Of a stretch of DNA of 64,000 nucleotides, positions 54,264 through 62,082 are shown piece by piece. The stretch is from the NCBI RefSeq assembly GCF_014648895.1, contig NZ_BMRZ01000001.1:1-64000 (forward strand). Direction: 5' to 3'. The notes beneath the pieces are model-generated. The model was given only the letters and a program-made list of their open reading frames with translations. It ran no database searches and was not told where the DNA came from. How positions within the stretch are numbered: the stretch's first letter is position 1; every line of letters begins with the position of its first letter. The translations under genes and the position numbers were made by a program. Source of the stretch: Streptomyces tanashiensis (GTDB lineage Bacteria; Actinomycetota; Actinomycetes; Streptomycetales; Streptomycetaceae).

Positions 54264-54279
54264 CAAACGTGATCGTTTG
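54264..54279. promoter_or_regulatory. operator palindrome upstream of the MMPL gene
   Basis: CAAACG-TGAT-CGTTTG, perfect 6-base arms, 48 bases before the TTG start. AT-richer than its surroundings, typical of TetR-family operators. No regulator gene is adjacent. Confidence 0.5.
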
Positions 54280-54314
54280 CCCGTTTCGTGGCGATCCTCA
54301 CAGGGTGTGCGAGA

Positions 54315-54338
54315 GGCCGGGGACCAAGGTCCCCGGCC
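54315..54338 (-). terminator. terminator of the phospholipase C gene
   Basis: Perfect 11-base inverted repeat GGCCGGGGACC / GGTCCCCGGCC separated by two bases, ten bases beyond the stop. Confidence 0.75.
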
Positions 54339-54348
54339 CCTGGGGACC

Positions 54349-56448
54349 TCAGCCCGAGACGCTCGCGCGGCCGTTCTCGATGTGGCCCATGAGCCGGCGG
54401 CGGAAGCCGCCGGGTGCGGTCACCTCGACGTCGTACCAGCCGTGCGCGTCGGCGGCCGAGTGGACGACGGTACGGGTCCTCCCGGGCTTCACCGTGACGG
54501 TGCGGGTCCAGTCGGCGAGGTCGTCCTCGTCGACGTACCCCAGCGGCCGGACGGTGAAGGAGACGGCGGCCGGTCCGGTGTTCCGGACGGTGAGGTGCAG
54601 GTCACGGTCGTGGTGGTCGACCCGGGTGGCGAGCTCGGCGCCGCCCGTCGCGGGGCCCTCGAACTCGCGCCGGAAGCCGTTCGGGCCGGTGATCGTGAAG
54701 CGGTAACGATCACCCGGAACGGGGACGGTCCACTCCCCCTCCCCCCTGACGTCCCGGTGCTGGGGGACGGCGAACTCGCCCGCGTACGGGTAGAGCGCGA
54801 AGTGCGCGCTCGCCTTCCCCCGGTTGCTGAGCGCGACCGTCACGGCACCGTCACCGGTCGTCGCGGAGGCGTCCGGCTGGTACGGCAGCGGGCGGGCACG
54901 GCGGACGCCGGGCTCCTGGACGGGCATCCGCTGCACGGCCGGGGGCTGGGGCCGCCAGCGCCCGGTGAAGGGCGGGATCGGGCCGGGCTGCTCGACCTCG
55001 GGCTGCCGGCGGCCGCGCTGGAAGTCGAAGGCGGAGGTGAGGTCACCGGTGACGGCCCGCCGCCAGGGGGTGATGTTGGGTTCCCGGATGCCGGTGAGCT
55101 TCTCCAGGAAGCGGATCACGGAGGTGTGGTCGAAGGTCTCGGAGCAGACGTAGCCGCCGACCGACCAGGGGGAGACGACGAGCAGCGGGACGCGGATGCC
55201 GAGGCCGGTGGGCTGGCCCTTCCAGTGCTCGTCCGTGTCGTCGGCCGGCGGGACGGGCGGCGGGACGTGGTCGAAGAAGCCGTCGTTCTCGTCGTAGTTG
55301 ATCAGGACGACGGTGTGGCGCCAGACGTCCGGGTGCGCGCCGAGGGCGTCGAGCACCTTGTAGACGAGGGTCGCGGAGGCGATCGGCGAGGAGGAGCCGG
55401 GGTGCTCGGAGTCGATCGCGGAGGGGACGAGGTAGGAGACCTCGGGGAGGGTGCCGGCGGCGACGTCCGCACGGAAGGCGTCGGCGAGGGTGCCGCTCTC
55501 GACGCGGCGGAGCCCGCGCTCGAAGAGGGAGCGCTCGGCGGCGGTGAGCGTGGCGACGCCCTCCTCCAGGAGGCCGAGCAGCCTCGCCCGCTCGGTGAGG
55601 TCCTCCGTGTCGCGGACGGCGGCGTAGAAGGACTCCATGAAGGTGTGCCCGCCGGTGCCGGCGAGCGCCTTGCGGGCGATCTTCTTGAAGGTGGTGAAGA
55701 ACTCGATGTTGTTGTCGGTGAAGTTCTCCCACTCGGTGTACGTCTTCCAGCTCCGCCCGGCGGCTTCGAGCCGCTCGGCGTAGGTGGACCAGCCGTAGCC
55801 GGGGTGGGTGCCCTCGGCGTAGGCGGCGTTGGTGACGGCCCGGCTGCCGTCGGCCTCGAAGCCGGTCCAGCCGGACCAGAGGTGGTTGCGGTTGGGGCTC
55901 GTCGAGGTGTGGATGGACGAGTGGTAGGCGTCGCAGACGGTGAAGGTGTCGGCGAGCTCGTAGTGGAGCGGGATGTCCCGCCGGTCGTAGTACGCCATGG
56001 TGGCGGCGGTCTTGGCCGAGACCCAGCCGTCCATCCAGCCGCCGTGCCAGGCCTTGCCGCCGCCGCTCCAGGAGTGGTCGAGGTCGCCGATGTACTGCAG
56101 GTCCTTCTGCTGCGTCTCGGCGGCGCCGCGGATCGGGAAGGGCAGCACGGTCCGGCCGAGCGCGGCGGGCTGCTCGAAGACCGGCTTGCCCGAGGGGAGT
56201 TCGATGGCGTTGCGGTCGCCGAATCCGCGGACCCCGCGGAGGGTTCCGAAGTAGTGGTCGAAGGAACGGTTCTCCTGCATCAGGATCACCACGTGCCGGA
56301 TCGCCGCCATCCCCCCGGCCGGGGGCTCCGCGGCCATCGCCGCCTGCAACGACGGCGGCAGCAGCGAACCGGCCGCGGCGACACCGAGGGCGCCCCCGCC
56401 CAGTGCGAGGAGCCTTCGGCGGGACATCTGGGACTTCTCGGGGGACAA
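54349..56448 (-). CDS. Tat-exported phosphocholine-specific phospholipase C
   Basis: 699 residues. The TTG start has GGAGG six bases upstream; ATG 56427 seven codons later is weaker. Twin-arginine signal SRRRLLALGGGALG with cleavage near residue 40. The phosphoesterase domain starts HVVILMQENRSFDHYFGTLRG, whose ENRSFDHYF residues bind metal. HSSIHTSTSPNRNHLWSGW, VLINYDENDGFFDHV and ETFDHTSVIRFLE complete the active site. Two C-terminal DUF756-like repeats (about 500-590 and 600-685) end the protein. The enzyme hydrolyses phosphatidylcholine or sphingomyelin outside the cell. Length and layout match the PlcC/PlcN type. Confidence 0.94.
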   Translation of the reverse strand: MSPEKSQMSRRRLLALGGGALGVAAAGSLLPPSLQAAMAAEPPAGGMAAIRHVVILMQENRSFDHYFGTLRGVRGFGDRNAIELPSGKPVFEQPAALGRTVLPFPIRGAAETQQKDLQYIGDLDHSWSGGGKAWHGGWMDGWVSAKTAATMAYYDRRDIPLHYELADTFTVCDAYHSSIHTSTSPNRNHLWSGWTGFEADGSRAVTNAAYAEGTHPGYGWSTYAERLEAAGRSWKTYTEWENFTDNNIEFFTTFKKIARKALAGTGGHTFMESFYAAVRDTEDLTERARLLGLLEEGVATLTAAERSLFERGLRRVESGTLADAFRADVAAGTLPEVSYLVPSAIDSEHPGSSSPIASATLVYKVLDALGAHPDVWRHTVVLINYDENDGFFDHVPPPVPPADDTDEHWKGQPTGLGIRVPLLVVSPWSVGGYVCSETFDHTSVIRFLEKLTGIREPNITPWRRAVTGDLTSAFDFQRGRRQPEVEQPGPIPPFTGRWRPQPPAVQRMPVQEPGVRRARPLPYQPDASATTGDGAVTVALSNRGKASAHFALYPYAGEFAVPQHRDVRGEGEWTVPVPGDRYRFTITGPNGFRREFEGPATGGAELATRVDHHDRDLHLTVRNTGPAAVSFTVRPLGYVDEDDLADWTRTVTVKPGRTRTVVHSAADAHGWYDVEVTAPGGFRRRLMGHIENGRASVSG

Positions 56449-56468
56449 GACCGACCTCCAGTCGACTG

Positions 56469-56494
56469 CCCATGGTTCGCCTTCGAGCCATGGG
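56469..56494. repeat. inverted repeat upstream of the phospholipase C gene
   Basis: CCCATGGTTCG / CGAGCCATGGG, 11-base arms with one mismatch and a 4-base centre, 21 bases before the TTG start. It could be an operator or an RNA hairpin in the 5' leader. Confidence 0.4.
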
Positions 56495-56618
56495 GTGGTT
56501 CGCCGGGGACGGTAATGAGACCGGATGACCGAGAAGAGGCCTCACGGGGGCGCGGTGGTGAACGTCCGTCAGACCGCGACGACGATCCGGGCGACCGTCG
56601 TCGCGGGGTGGTGGAGCC

Positions 56619-57551
56619 TCAGGTCCCGGTCGGGGTGACGCAGTGACCGGGGCCGCTCGGGAGGACCCGCTTCTCGTCGTACAGGTCGGCCAGGGTGACG
56701 CGGGGCCCCTTCCCCGACCGGCCCGCCTTCCACCGGCCCTCGGCGGAGAGCGGGTGGAGGTAGCCGTCCTTCGGGGCCGCGCAGTCGTGGTTGGCGACCT
56801 CGCTCGCGTAGCCGACCAGGACGAGCTTCCCTCCCTTGGCCGTGACCGTCATCTGGCGCCGCACGGCGATCCGCGACACCTCGGGGACGTCCGGCATCAC
56901 CTCGTGGCCCCTGGCCCACACCAGGGGGTAGACGAAGGCGTAGTCGGCGTGCACCGTCATCTCCCCCGTCGCCGAGACCTCGTAGGTCATCGTGCCCCGC
57001 GACCGGACACCGCTCTCGTCCAGGTACGCCTCCTCGGGGTCGAAGCGGGTGACCAGGTCCTTGCGTACGGCCTCGTCGACCCCGTGCGGATCGAGCAGGG
57101 CGAGCGCCGCCGCGGGCTCGGCGCCGGCCAGGACGTCCTCCGAGACGTTGGTCTCGACGAGCAGGGTCTTCACGTCCTCGAGGACGGCGGTCATCTCCTG
57201 CGCGCTGAGCCCGCCGGCCGCGAAGGGCACGGGGACGTAGATCCCGTCGGCCCCTTGCACCCAGCCGGAGGCGGGCGAGTTCCGGAACGGCATGTCGCTC
57301 GTGTACGGCCACTCGAGGGGCCAGAGCTCCTCGTGGAGCGTCTGCGCGCCGAACGGCTCGTACGGCGGCCGCTCCCCCGTCACGTCGCTCAGCCAGTACC
57401 CGAACCCGCCGAGCAGCAGCACACAGGCACCGGCCGCGAGCGCGATCTTCCGGCGCCGCACCACCCTGTCCCGCCGCAGCGCCTCCTGGCGTCCGGGATC
57501 GCTCTCCTCCGCGCGCAGCCGGGCGACATATTCCTTGGCTTCCAACGACAT
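56619..57551 (-). CDS. membrane-anchored hypothetical protein
   Basis: 310 residues. The ATG at 57551 follows GGGAGG by nine bases. Residues 1-35 are charged and cytoplasmic (EAKEYVARLRAEESDPGRQE), then one transmembrane helix at about 36-56 (IALAAGACVLLLGGFGYWL). The remaining 250 residues are extracytoplasmic with two cysteines (HDCAAP, GHCVTP). Strings SGWVQGADGIYVPVPFAAGG and GTMTYEVSATGEMTVHADY are found in no family I recognise. Divergent from the broken kinase gene. Confidence 0.65.
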   Translation of the reverse strand: MSLEAKEYVARLRAEESDPGRQEALRRDRVVRRRKIALAAGACVLLLGGFGYWLSDVTGERPPYEPFGAQTLHEELWPLEWPYTSDMPFRNSPASGWVQGADGIYVPVPFAAGGLSAQEMTAVLEDVKTLLVETNVSEDVLAGAEPAAALALLDPHGVDEAVRKDLVTRFDPEEAYLDESGVRSRGTMTYEVSATGEMTVHADYAFVYPLVWARGHEVMPDVPEVSRIAVRRQMTVTAKGGKLVLVGYASEVANHDCAAPKDGYLHPLSAEGRWKAGRSGKGPRVTLADLYDEKRVLPSGPGHCVTPTGT

Positions 57552-57661
57552 TCTCCGTTCCCTCCCCTGCTCCGTCAGAGATCGACGGAGCGGAGCGGAG
57601 CCTCTCATATGCGGTGCCGGCCGTCACCGCCGTTTCCCTCTTCGTCGCCGGGGCGGCTTCC

Positions 57662-57667
57662 TAGAAT
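57662..57667 (+). promoter_or_regulatory. -10 element of the broken kinase gene
   Basis: TAGAAT six bases before the ATG at 57674; leaderless type. Confidence 0.4.
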
Positions 57668-57673
57668 GGCCGG

Positions 57674-58350
57674 ATGAGTCTGAGCGGGCTGCGCACGGGG
57701 GACCCGAGGCAGGTCGGCGAGTGGACGCTCGTCGGTCGGCTGGGTGCGGGCGGCATGGGCGTCGTCTACCTGGCACAAGGTTCCGACGGGCGGCTCGTCG
57801 CCCTCAAACGGTTACGGGAGGACCTCGCCTCGGACTCCGAGTTCCGGGAACGGTTCCGGCGTGAGGCGGCGGCGTTGCTGCGCGTGCAGGGGACCTGCAC
57901 GGCACGCGTGCTGACCGTCGGTCCACACCGGCGGCGACCCCACCGCCTCCGCCGTCACCTTCCGCGGCCACGGGCCCGGTCACCAACACCCACAGCGGCC
58001 TGTGCCTCGACACCAACGGCCCCCAGCGCCCCGGACTCGACGTGGTGCTCCGCACGTGCGGGAACTTCAGCGGTCAGATCTGGCGCCACGACGAGACCGG
58101 CCTGCACCTCACGAACACCCCCAGCGGCCTGTGTCTCGACACGAACGGGAAGCCCGCCACCGGCGTCCCGGCCGTGCTCAACCCGTGCGGGAACCACACC
58201 GGCCAGCAATGGCGCTACGACGCCGAGAGCGGCCGGCTCGCCAACCCGGCGAGCGGCCTGTGCCTGGACACGAACGGCGCCCCGGCGAACAACGTCGCCC
58301 TCGTACTCGACCCGTGCGGCAACTACACCGGCCAAGGCTGGCGGATGTGA
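57674..58350 (+). pseudogene. Ser/Thr protein kinase-ricin lectin gene with internal deletion and frameshift
   Basis: The first 80 codons encode the N lobe of a Hanks-type kinase: GRLGAGGMGVVYLA (Gly loop), ATP-binding Lys45 in VALKRL, helix C, then TARVLTVG. After that the frame loses sense, and from about 57925 another frame encodes a Pro-rich linker (TPAATPPPPPSPSAATG) and a ricin-B lectin domain with repeated SGLCLDTNG and CGN-x-GQ-x-W motifs ending at 58350. The catalytic loop, DFG, C lobe and transmembrane helix are all missing. The remnants are those expected of a kinase-TM-lectin receptor. Codon 47 is TTA. A sequencing or assembly error cannot be excluded. Confidence 0.8.
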
Positions 58351-58354
58351 CAGC

Positions 58355-58384
58355 GGCCCCGCACCGGAACTCCGGTGCGGGGCC
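58355..58384. terminator. hairpin between the kinase pseudogene and gatB
   Basis: Perfect 14-base inverted repeat GGCCCCGCACCGGA / TCCGGTGCGGGGCC with a two-base centre, five bases after the lectin stop. It serves both converging units. Confidence 0.7.
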
Positions 58385-58392
58385 GCCCTCTT

Positions 58393-58419
58393 GAGCCGTA
58401 CGAGAACTCCGTACGGCTC
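58393..58419 (-). terminator. second hairpin directly after gatB
   Basis: Perfect 10-base repeat GAGCCGTACG / CGTACGGCTC, loop of seven, five bases beyond the gatB stop; tandem with the stronger hairpin. Confidence 0.55.
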
Positions 58420-58423
58420 GGCA

Positions 58424-59935
58424 TCAGCCTTCGCTGACGCCCAGCTTCTCCAGGATCAGGTCCTTGACCTTCGCCGCGTCCGCCTGGCCACGGGTGGCCT
58501 TCATGACCGCGCCGACCAGGGCGCCGACGGCCGCGACCTTGCCGCCGCGGATCTTGTCGGCGATGGCCGCGTTGCCCGCGATGGCCTCGTCGACCGCCGT
58601 GCCGAGCGCGCCGTCGTCGGAGACGACCTTCAGACCGCGCTTCTCGACGACCTCGTCCGGGGTGCCCTCGCCGGCGAGGACGCCCTCGATGACCTGACGG
58701 GCCAGCTTGTCGTTCAGGTCGCCGCCGGCGACCAGGGCGGAGACCCGGGCCACGTCGGACGGGGTGATGGACAGCTCCTCCAGGGAGACGCCCTGCTCGT
58801 TGGCGTTGCGCGCCAGCTCGCCCATCCACCACTTGCGGGCCGAGGCCGCGTCCGCGCCCGCCTCGGTGGTGGCGACGATCGCGTCGACCGCGCCCGCGTT
58901 GAGGATGGCCTGCATCTCCACCTCGGAGACGCCCCACTCCTCGCGGAGCCGGTTGCGGCGCACGCGCGGGAGCTCGGGGAGGCCCTTGCGGAGCTCCTCG
59001 ACCCACTCGCGGGCCGGGGCGACGGGGACGAGGTCGGGCTCCGGGAAGTACCGGTAGTCCTCGGCGTTGTCCTTGATGCGGCCGGAGGTGGTGGAGCCGT
59101 CGTCCTCGTGGAAGTGACGGGTCTCCTGCACGATCGTGCCACCGGCGGTGAGCACGGCCGCGTGGCGCTGGATCTCGAAGCGCGCCGCGCGCTCCACCGA
59201 ACGGAGCGAGTTGACGTTCTTCGTCTCCGAGCGGGTGCCGAAGGTCGTGGTGCCGTTCGGACGCAGCGACAGGTTCACGTCGCAGCGCATCTGGCCCTTG
59301 TCCATGCGCGCCTCGGAGACGCCCAGGGCACGGATCAGCTCGCGCAGCTCGGCGACGTACGCCTTGGCGACCTCGGGGGCACGCTCGCCCGCGCCCTCGA
59401 TCGGCTTGGTGACGATCTCGATGAGCGGGATGCCGGCCCGGTTGTAGTCGAGCAGGGAGTGCGAGGCGCCGTGGATGCGGCCGGTCGCGCCACCGATGTG
59501 GGTGGACTTGCCGGTGTCCTCCTCCATGTGGGCGCGCTCGATCTCCACGCGGAAGACCTCGCCGTCCTCCAGCTGGACGTCCAGGTAGCCGTTGAAGGCG
59601 ATCGGCTCGTCGTACTGCGAGGTCTGGAAGTTCTTCGGCATGTCCGGATAGAAGTAGTTCTTCCGGGCGAAGCGGCACCACTCGGCGATCTCGCAGTTCA
59701 GCGCGAGACCGATCTTGATCGCGGACTCGACGCCGATCGCGTTGACCACCGGCAGGGAGCCGGGCAGGCCGAGGCAGGTCGGGCAGGTCTGCGAGTTCGG
59801 CTCCGCGCCCAGCTCGGTCGAGCAGCCGCAGAACATCTTCGTCTTGGTGCCGAGCTCGACATGGACCTCCAGGCCCATGACGGGGTCGTACGCGGCCAGC
59901 GCCGCTTCGTACGACAGCAGTTCAGTGACGGTCAC
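58424..59935 (-). CDS. gatB: aspartyl/glutamyl-tRNA(Asn/Gln) amidotransferase subunit B
   Basis: 503 residues. Binds and phosphorylates the glutamyl group of misacylated Glu-tRNA(Gln). GTG start with a GAGGGA ribosome site about ten bases upstream. [19 protein letters not shown] (zinc Cys), [37 protein letters not shown] and [19 protein letters not shown] are the family motifs. The C-terminal 110 residues are the helical and YqeY-like tail. Last gene of gatC-gatA-x-gatB. Confidence 0.97.
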   Translation of the reverse strand: MTVTELLSYEAALAAYDPVMGLEVHVELGTKTKMFCGCSTELGAEPNSQTCPTCLGLPGSLPVVNAIGVESAIKIGLALNCEIAEWCRFARKNYFYPDMPKNFQTSQYDEPIAFNGYLDVQLEDGEVFRVEIERAHMEEDTGKSTHIGGATGRIHGASHSLLDYNRAGIPLIEIVTKPIEGAGERAPEVAKAYVAELRELIRALGVSEARMDKGQMRCDVNLSLRPNGTTTFGTRSETKNVNSLRSVERAARFEIQRHAAVLTAGGTIVQETRHFHEDDGSTTSGRIKDNAEDYRYFPEPDLVPVAPAREWVEELRKGLPELPRVRRNRLREEWGVSEVEMQAILNAGAVDAIVATTEAGADAASARKWWMGELARNANEQGVSLEELSITPSDVARVSALVAGGDLNDKLARQVIEGVLAGEGTPDEVVEKRGLKVVSDDGALGTAVDEAIAGNAAIADKIRGGKVAAVGALVGAVMKATRGQADAAKVKDLILEKLGVSEG

Positions 59936-59951
59936 GGTGAGACTTTCCCTC

Positions 59952-60194
59952 TCAGCCCAGCAGGACGTCGTCGTCGCCCAGGCGCTTCAGCTCCCGGTAG
60001 AGGATCGCCAGGCCGGTAACAATGGCGGCGGCGGACACGGCGGAGTCGATCAGCCGCAGCACGTCGTGGTCGTTTCGGGCCAGCTTGGCCTGCTTCGCGA
60101 CACTGACGGCGCCGAACGCGGTGGTCGCCAGCGACACGTAGATGCCGGTCTTCGACTTCTTGAAGTTCTTGGCCTTCTTTGCCATGGCACTCAC
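59952..60194 (-). CDS. 80-residue protein between gatA and gatB
   Basis: GTG start overlaps the gatA stop (GTGA), so it is translationally coupled; ATG 60185 ([13 protein letters not shown]) is the alternative. Very basic N terminus ([12 protein letters not shown]), one likely membrane helix at about 18-33 and a second hydrophobic stretch at 50-68 ([18 protein letters not shown]). The basic-then-hydrophobic layout suggests a small membrane protein. No known role in amidotransferase assembly. Family not recognised. Confidence 0.7.
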   Translation of the reverse strand: MSAMAKKAKNFKKSKTGIYVSLATTAFGAVSVAKQAKLARNDHDVLRLIDSAVSAAAIVTGLAILYRELKRLGDDDVLLG

Positions 60195-61687
60195 AGCGAC
60201 GGAGCCTCCTCAAGCAGCGGGTGACCCCACTTTTCCACGAAGGCGGCCTCGACGGCGGCGCCGACCTTGTACAGCCGGTCGTCCTTCATGGCGGGGGCGA
60301 TGATCTGCAGGCCGACCGGGAGACCGTCCTCGGGCGCGAGGCCGCAGGGCAGCGACATGGCGGCGTTGCCGGCCAGGTTGGTCGGGATGGTGCACAGGTC
60401 CGCGAGGTACATCGCCATCGGGTCGTCGGCGCGCTCGCCGATCGGGAAGGCGGTGGTGGGCGTCGTCGGGGAGACGATGACGTCCACCTCCTCGAAGGCC
60501 TTCTCGAACTCGCGGGTGATGAGCGTGCGGACCTTCTGCGCCGAGCCGTAGTACGCGTCGTAGTAGCCGGAGCTCAGCGCGTACGTACCGAGGATGATGC
60601 GGCGCTTGACCTCGTCGCCGAAGCCGGCCTCACGGGTGAGGGCGGTGACGTCCTCGGCGGACCGCGTGCCGTCGTCGCCGACCCGCAGGCCGTAGCGCAT
60701 GGCGTCGAAGCGGGCCAGGTTGGAGGAGCACTCCGACGGCGCGATCAGGTAGTACGCGGAGAGCGCGAGGTCGAAGGTCGGGCAGTCCAGCTCCACGATC
60801 TCGGCACCGAGCGACTTCAGCAGCTCGACGGACTCGTCGAAGCGCTGCACGACACCGGCCTGGTAGCCCTCGCCGCGGAACTGCTTGACGACGCCGACGC
60901 GCATGCCGGCGACCGAGCCGTTGCGCGCGGCCTCGACGACCGGCGGGACCGGGGCGTCGATGGAGGTCGAGTCGAGCGGGTCGTGTCCGGCGATCGCCTC
61001 GTGGAGGAGGGCCGCGTCCAGGACCGTACGGGCGCAGGGGCCGCCCTGGTCGAGGGAGGACGAGAAGGCCACCATGCCGAAGCGGGAGACGCCGCCGTAG
61101 GTCGGCTTGACGCCGACGGTGCCGGTGACGGCCGCGGGCTGGCGGATGGAGCCGCCGGTGTCCGTGCCGATGGCGAGCGGGGCCTCGTACGCGGCGAGGG
61201 CGGCCGAGGAGCCACCGCCGGAGCCGCCGGGGATCCTGGTCAGGTCCCAGGGGTTGCCGGTCGGGCCGTACGCGCTGTTCTCCGTGGAGGAGCCCATCGC
61301 GAACTCGTCCATGTTGGTCTTGCCGAGGATGACGACGTCGGCGGCCTTGAGGTTCTTGACCAGGGTCGCGTCGTACGGCGGGATCCAGCCCTCGAGGATC
61401 TTCGAGCCCACGGTCGTCGGCATGCCGACGGTGGTGAAGATGTCCTTGAGCGCGAGCGGCACGCCGGCGAGCGGGCCGAGCTTCTCGCCGCGGGCGCGCT
61501 TCTCGTCGACGGCACGGGCCTGGGCGAGCGCGCCCTCGCGGTCGACGTGCAGGAAGGCGTGGACCTTCTCGTCGACGGCCTCGATGCGGGCGAGGTGCGC
61601 CTCGGTGACCTCGACGGCGGTCAGCTCGCCGGCGGCGATCTTCCCGGCGATCTCGGCCGCGGTGAGCTTGATGATGTTGTCCGTCAT
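60191..61687 (-). CDS. gatA: aspartyl/glutamyl-tRNA(Asn/Gln) amidotransferase subunit A
   Basis: 498 residues, amidase-signature enzyme that releases ammonia from glutamine. Ser-cisSer-Lys triad: Lys in [12 protein letters not shown], the glycine-serine loop in [17 protein letters not shown] and nucleophile Ser in [34 protein letters not shown] follows. Starts five bases after gatC and runs into the 80-residue gene with a GTGA overlap. Confidence 0.97.
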   Translation of the reverse strand: MTDNIIKLTAAEIAGKIAAGELTAVEVTEAHLARIEAVDEKVHAFLHVDREGALAQARAVDEKRARGEKLGPLAGVPLALKDIFTTVGMPTTVGSKILEGWIPPYDATLVKNLKAADVVILGKTNMDEFAMGSSTENSAYGPTGNPWDLTRIPGGSGGGSSAALAAYEAPLAIGTDTGGSIRQPAAVTGTVGVKPTYGGVSRFGMVAFSSSLDQGGPCARTVLDAALLHEAIAGHDPLDSTSIDAPVPPVVEAARNGSVAGMRVGVVKQFRGEGYQAGVVQRFDESVELLKSLGAEIVELDCPTFDLALSAYYLIAPSECSSNLARFDAMRYGLRVGDDGTRSAEDVTALTREAGFGDEVKRRIILGTYALSSGYYDAYYGSAQKVRTLITREFEKAFEEVDVIVSPTTPTTAFPIGERADDPMAMYLADLCTIPTNLAGNAAMSLPCGLAPEDGLPVGLQIIAPAMKDDRLYKVGAAVEAAFVEKWGHPLLEEAPSL

Positions 61688-61692
61688 GACTG

Positions 61693-61989
61693 TTAGTCCT
61701 CCCCCAGGATCTGCGGCACCTTGAAACGCTGCTGCTCCTGGGCCGGGGCGCCGGAGAGCGCCTGCTCGGGGGTGAGCGACGGACGGACCTCGTCCGCGCG
61801 CATGACATTGGTCAGCGGCAGCGGGTGGGAGGTCGGCGGTACGTCTTGGTCGGCGACCTCGGAGACGCGGGCGACCGCGCCGATGATGTCGTCGAGCTGG
61901 CCGGCGAAGTGATCGAGTTCTTCGCCCTTCAGCTCCAGACGCGCCAGCCGTGCGAGGTGGGCGACCTCCTCGCGCGTGATGCCAGGCAT
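61693..61989 (-). CDS. gatC: aspartyl/glutamyl-tRNA(Asn/Gln) amidotransferase subunit C
   Basis: 98 residues, the normal GatC length. The ATG at 61989 gives the family start [20 protein letters not shown]. The rest wraps GatA and GatB: the region [20 protein letters not shown] and the C-terminal [14 protein letters not shown]. First gene of the operon; GTGAGGATC upstream is a weak ribosome site. Confidence 0.96.
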   Translation of the reverse strand: MPGITREEVAHLARLARLELKGEELDHFAGQLDDIIGAVARVSEVADQDVPPTSHPLPLTNVMRADEVRPSLTPEQALSGAPAQEQQRFKVPQILGED

Positions 61990-62082
61990 GCGGATCCTCA
62001 CGGGGTGAGCTTGATGGTGTCGGACCATCCTATGGCGCCGGTGCCGCTGCCCGTTAAACGGTTTGCCCCGGGCGGGGGTGGA

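Noticed and set aside
56557..56563. GTTCACC on the minus strand upstream of phospholipase C, resembling a PHO-box unit.
   Set aside because: Only one good unit; the neighbouring 11-base units do not match, and PhoP sites need at least two direct repeats. Phosphate control remains possible but is not supported.
58042..58350. The lectin segment as an independent gene starting at an internal GTG.
   Set aside because: The GTG lies inside the first ricin repeat; the Pro-rich linker and first repeat upstream are in the same frame, so it is the 3' remnant of a larger gene.
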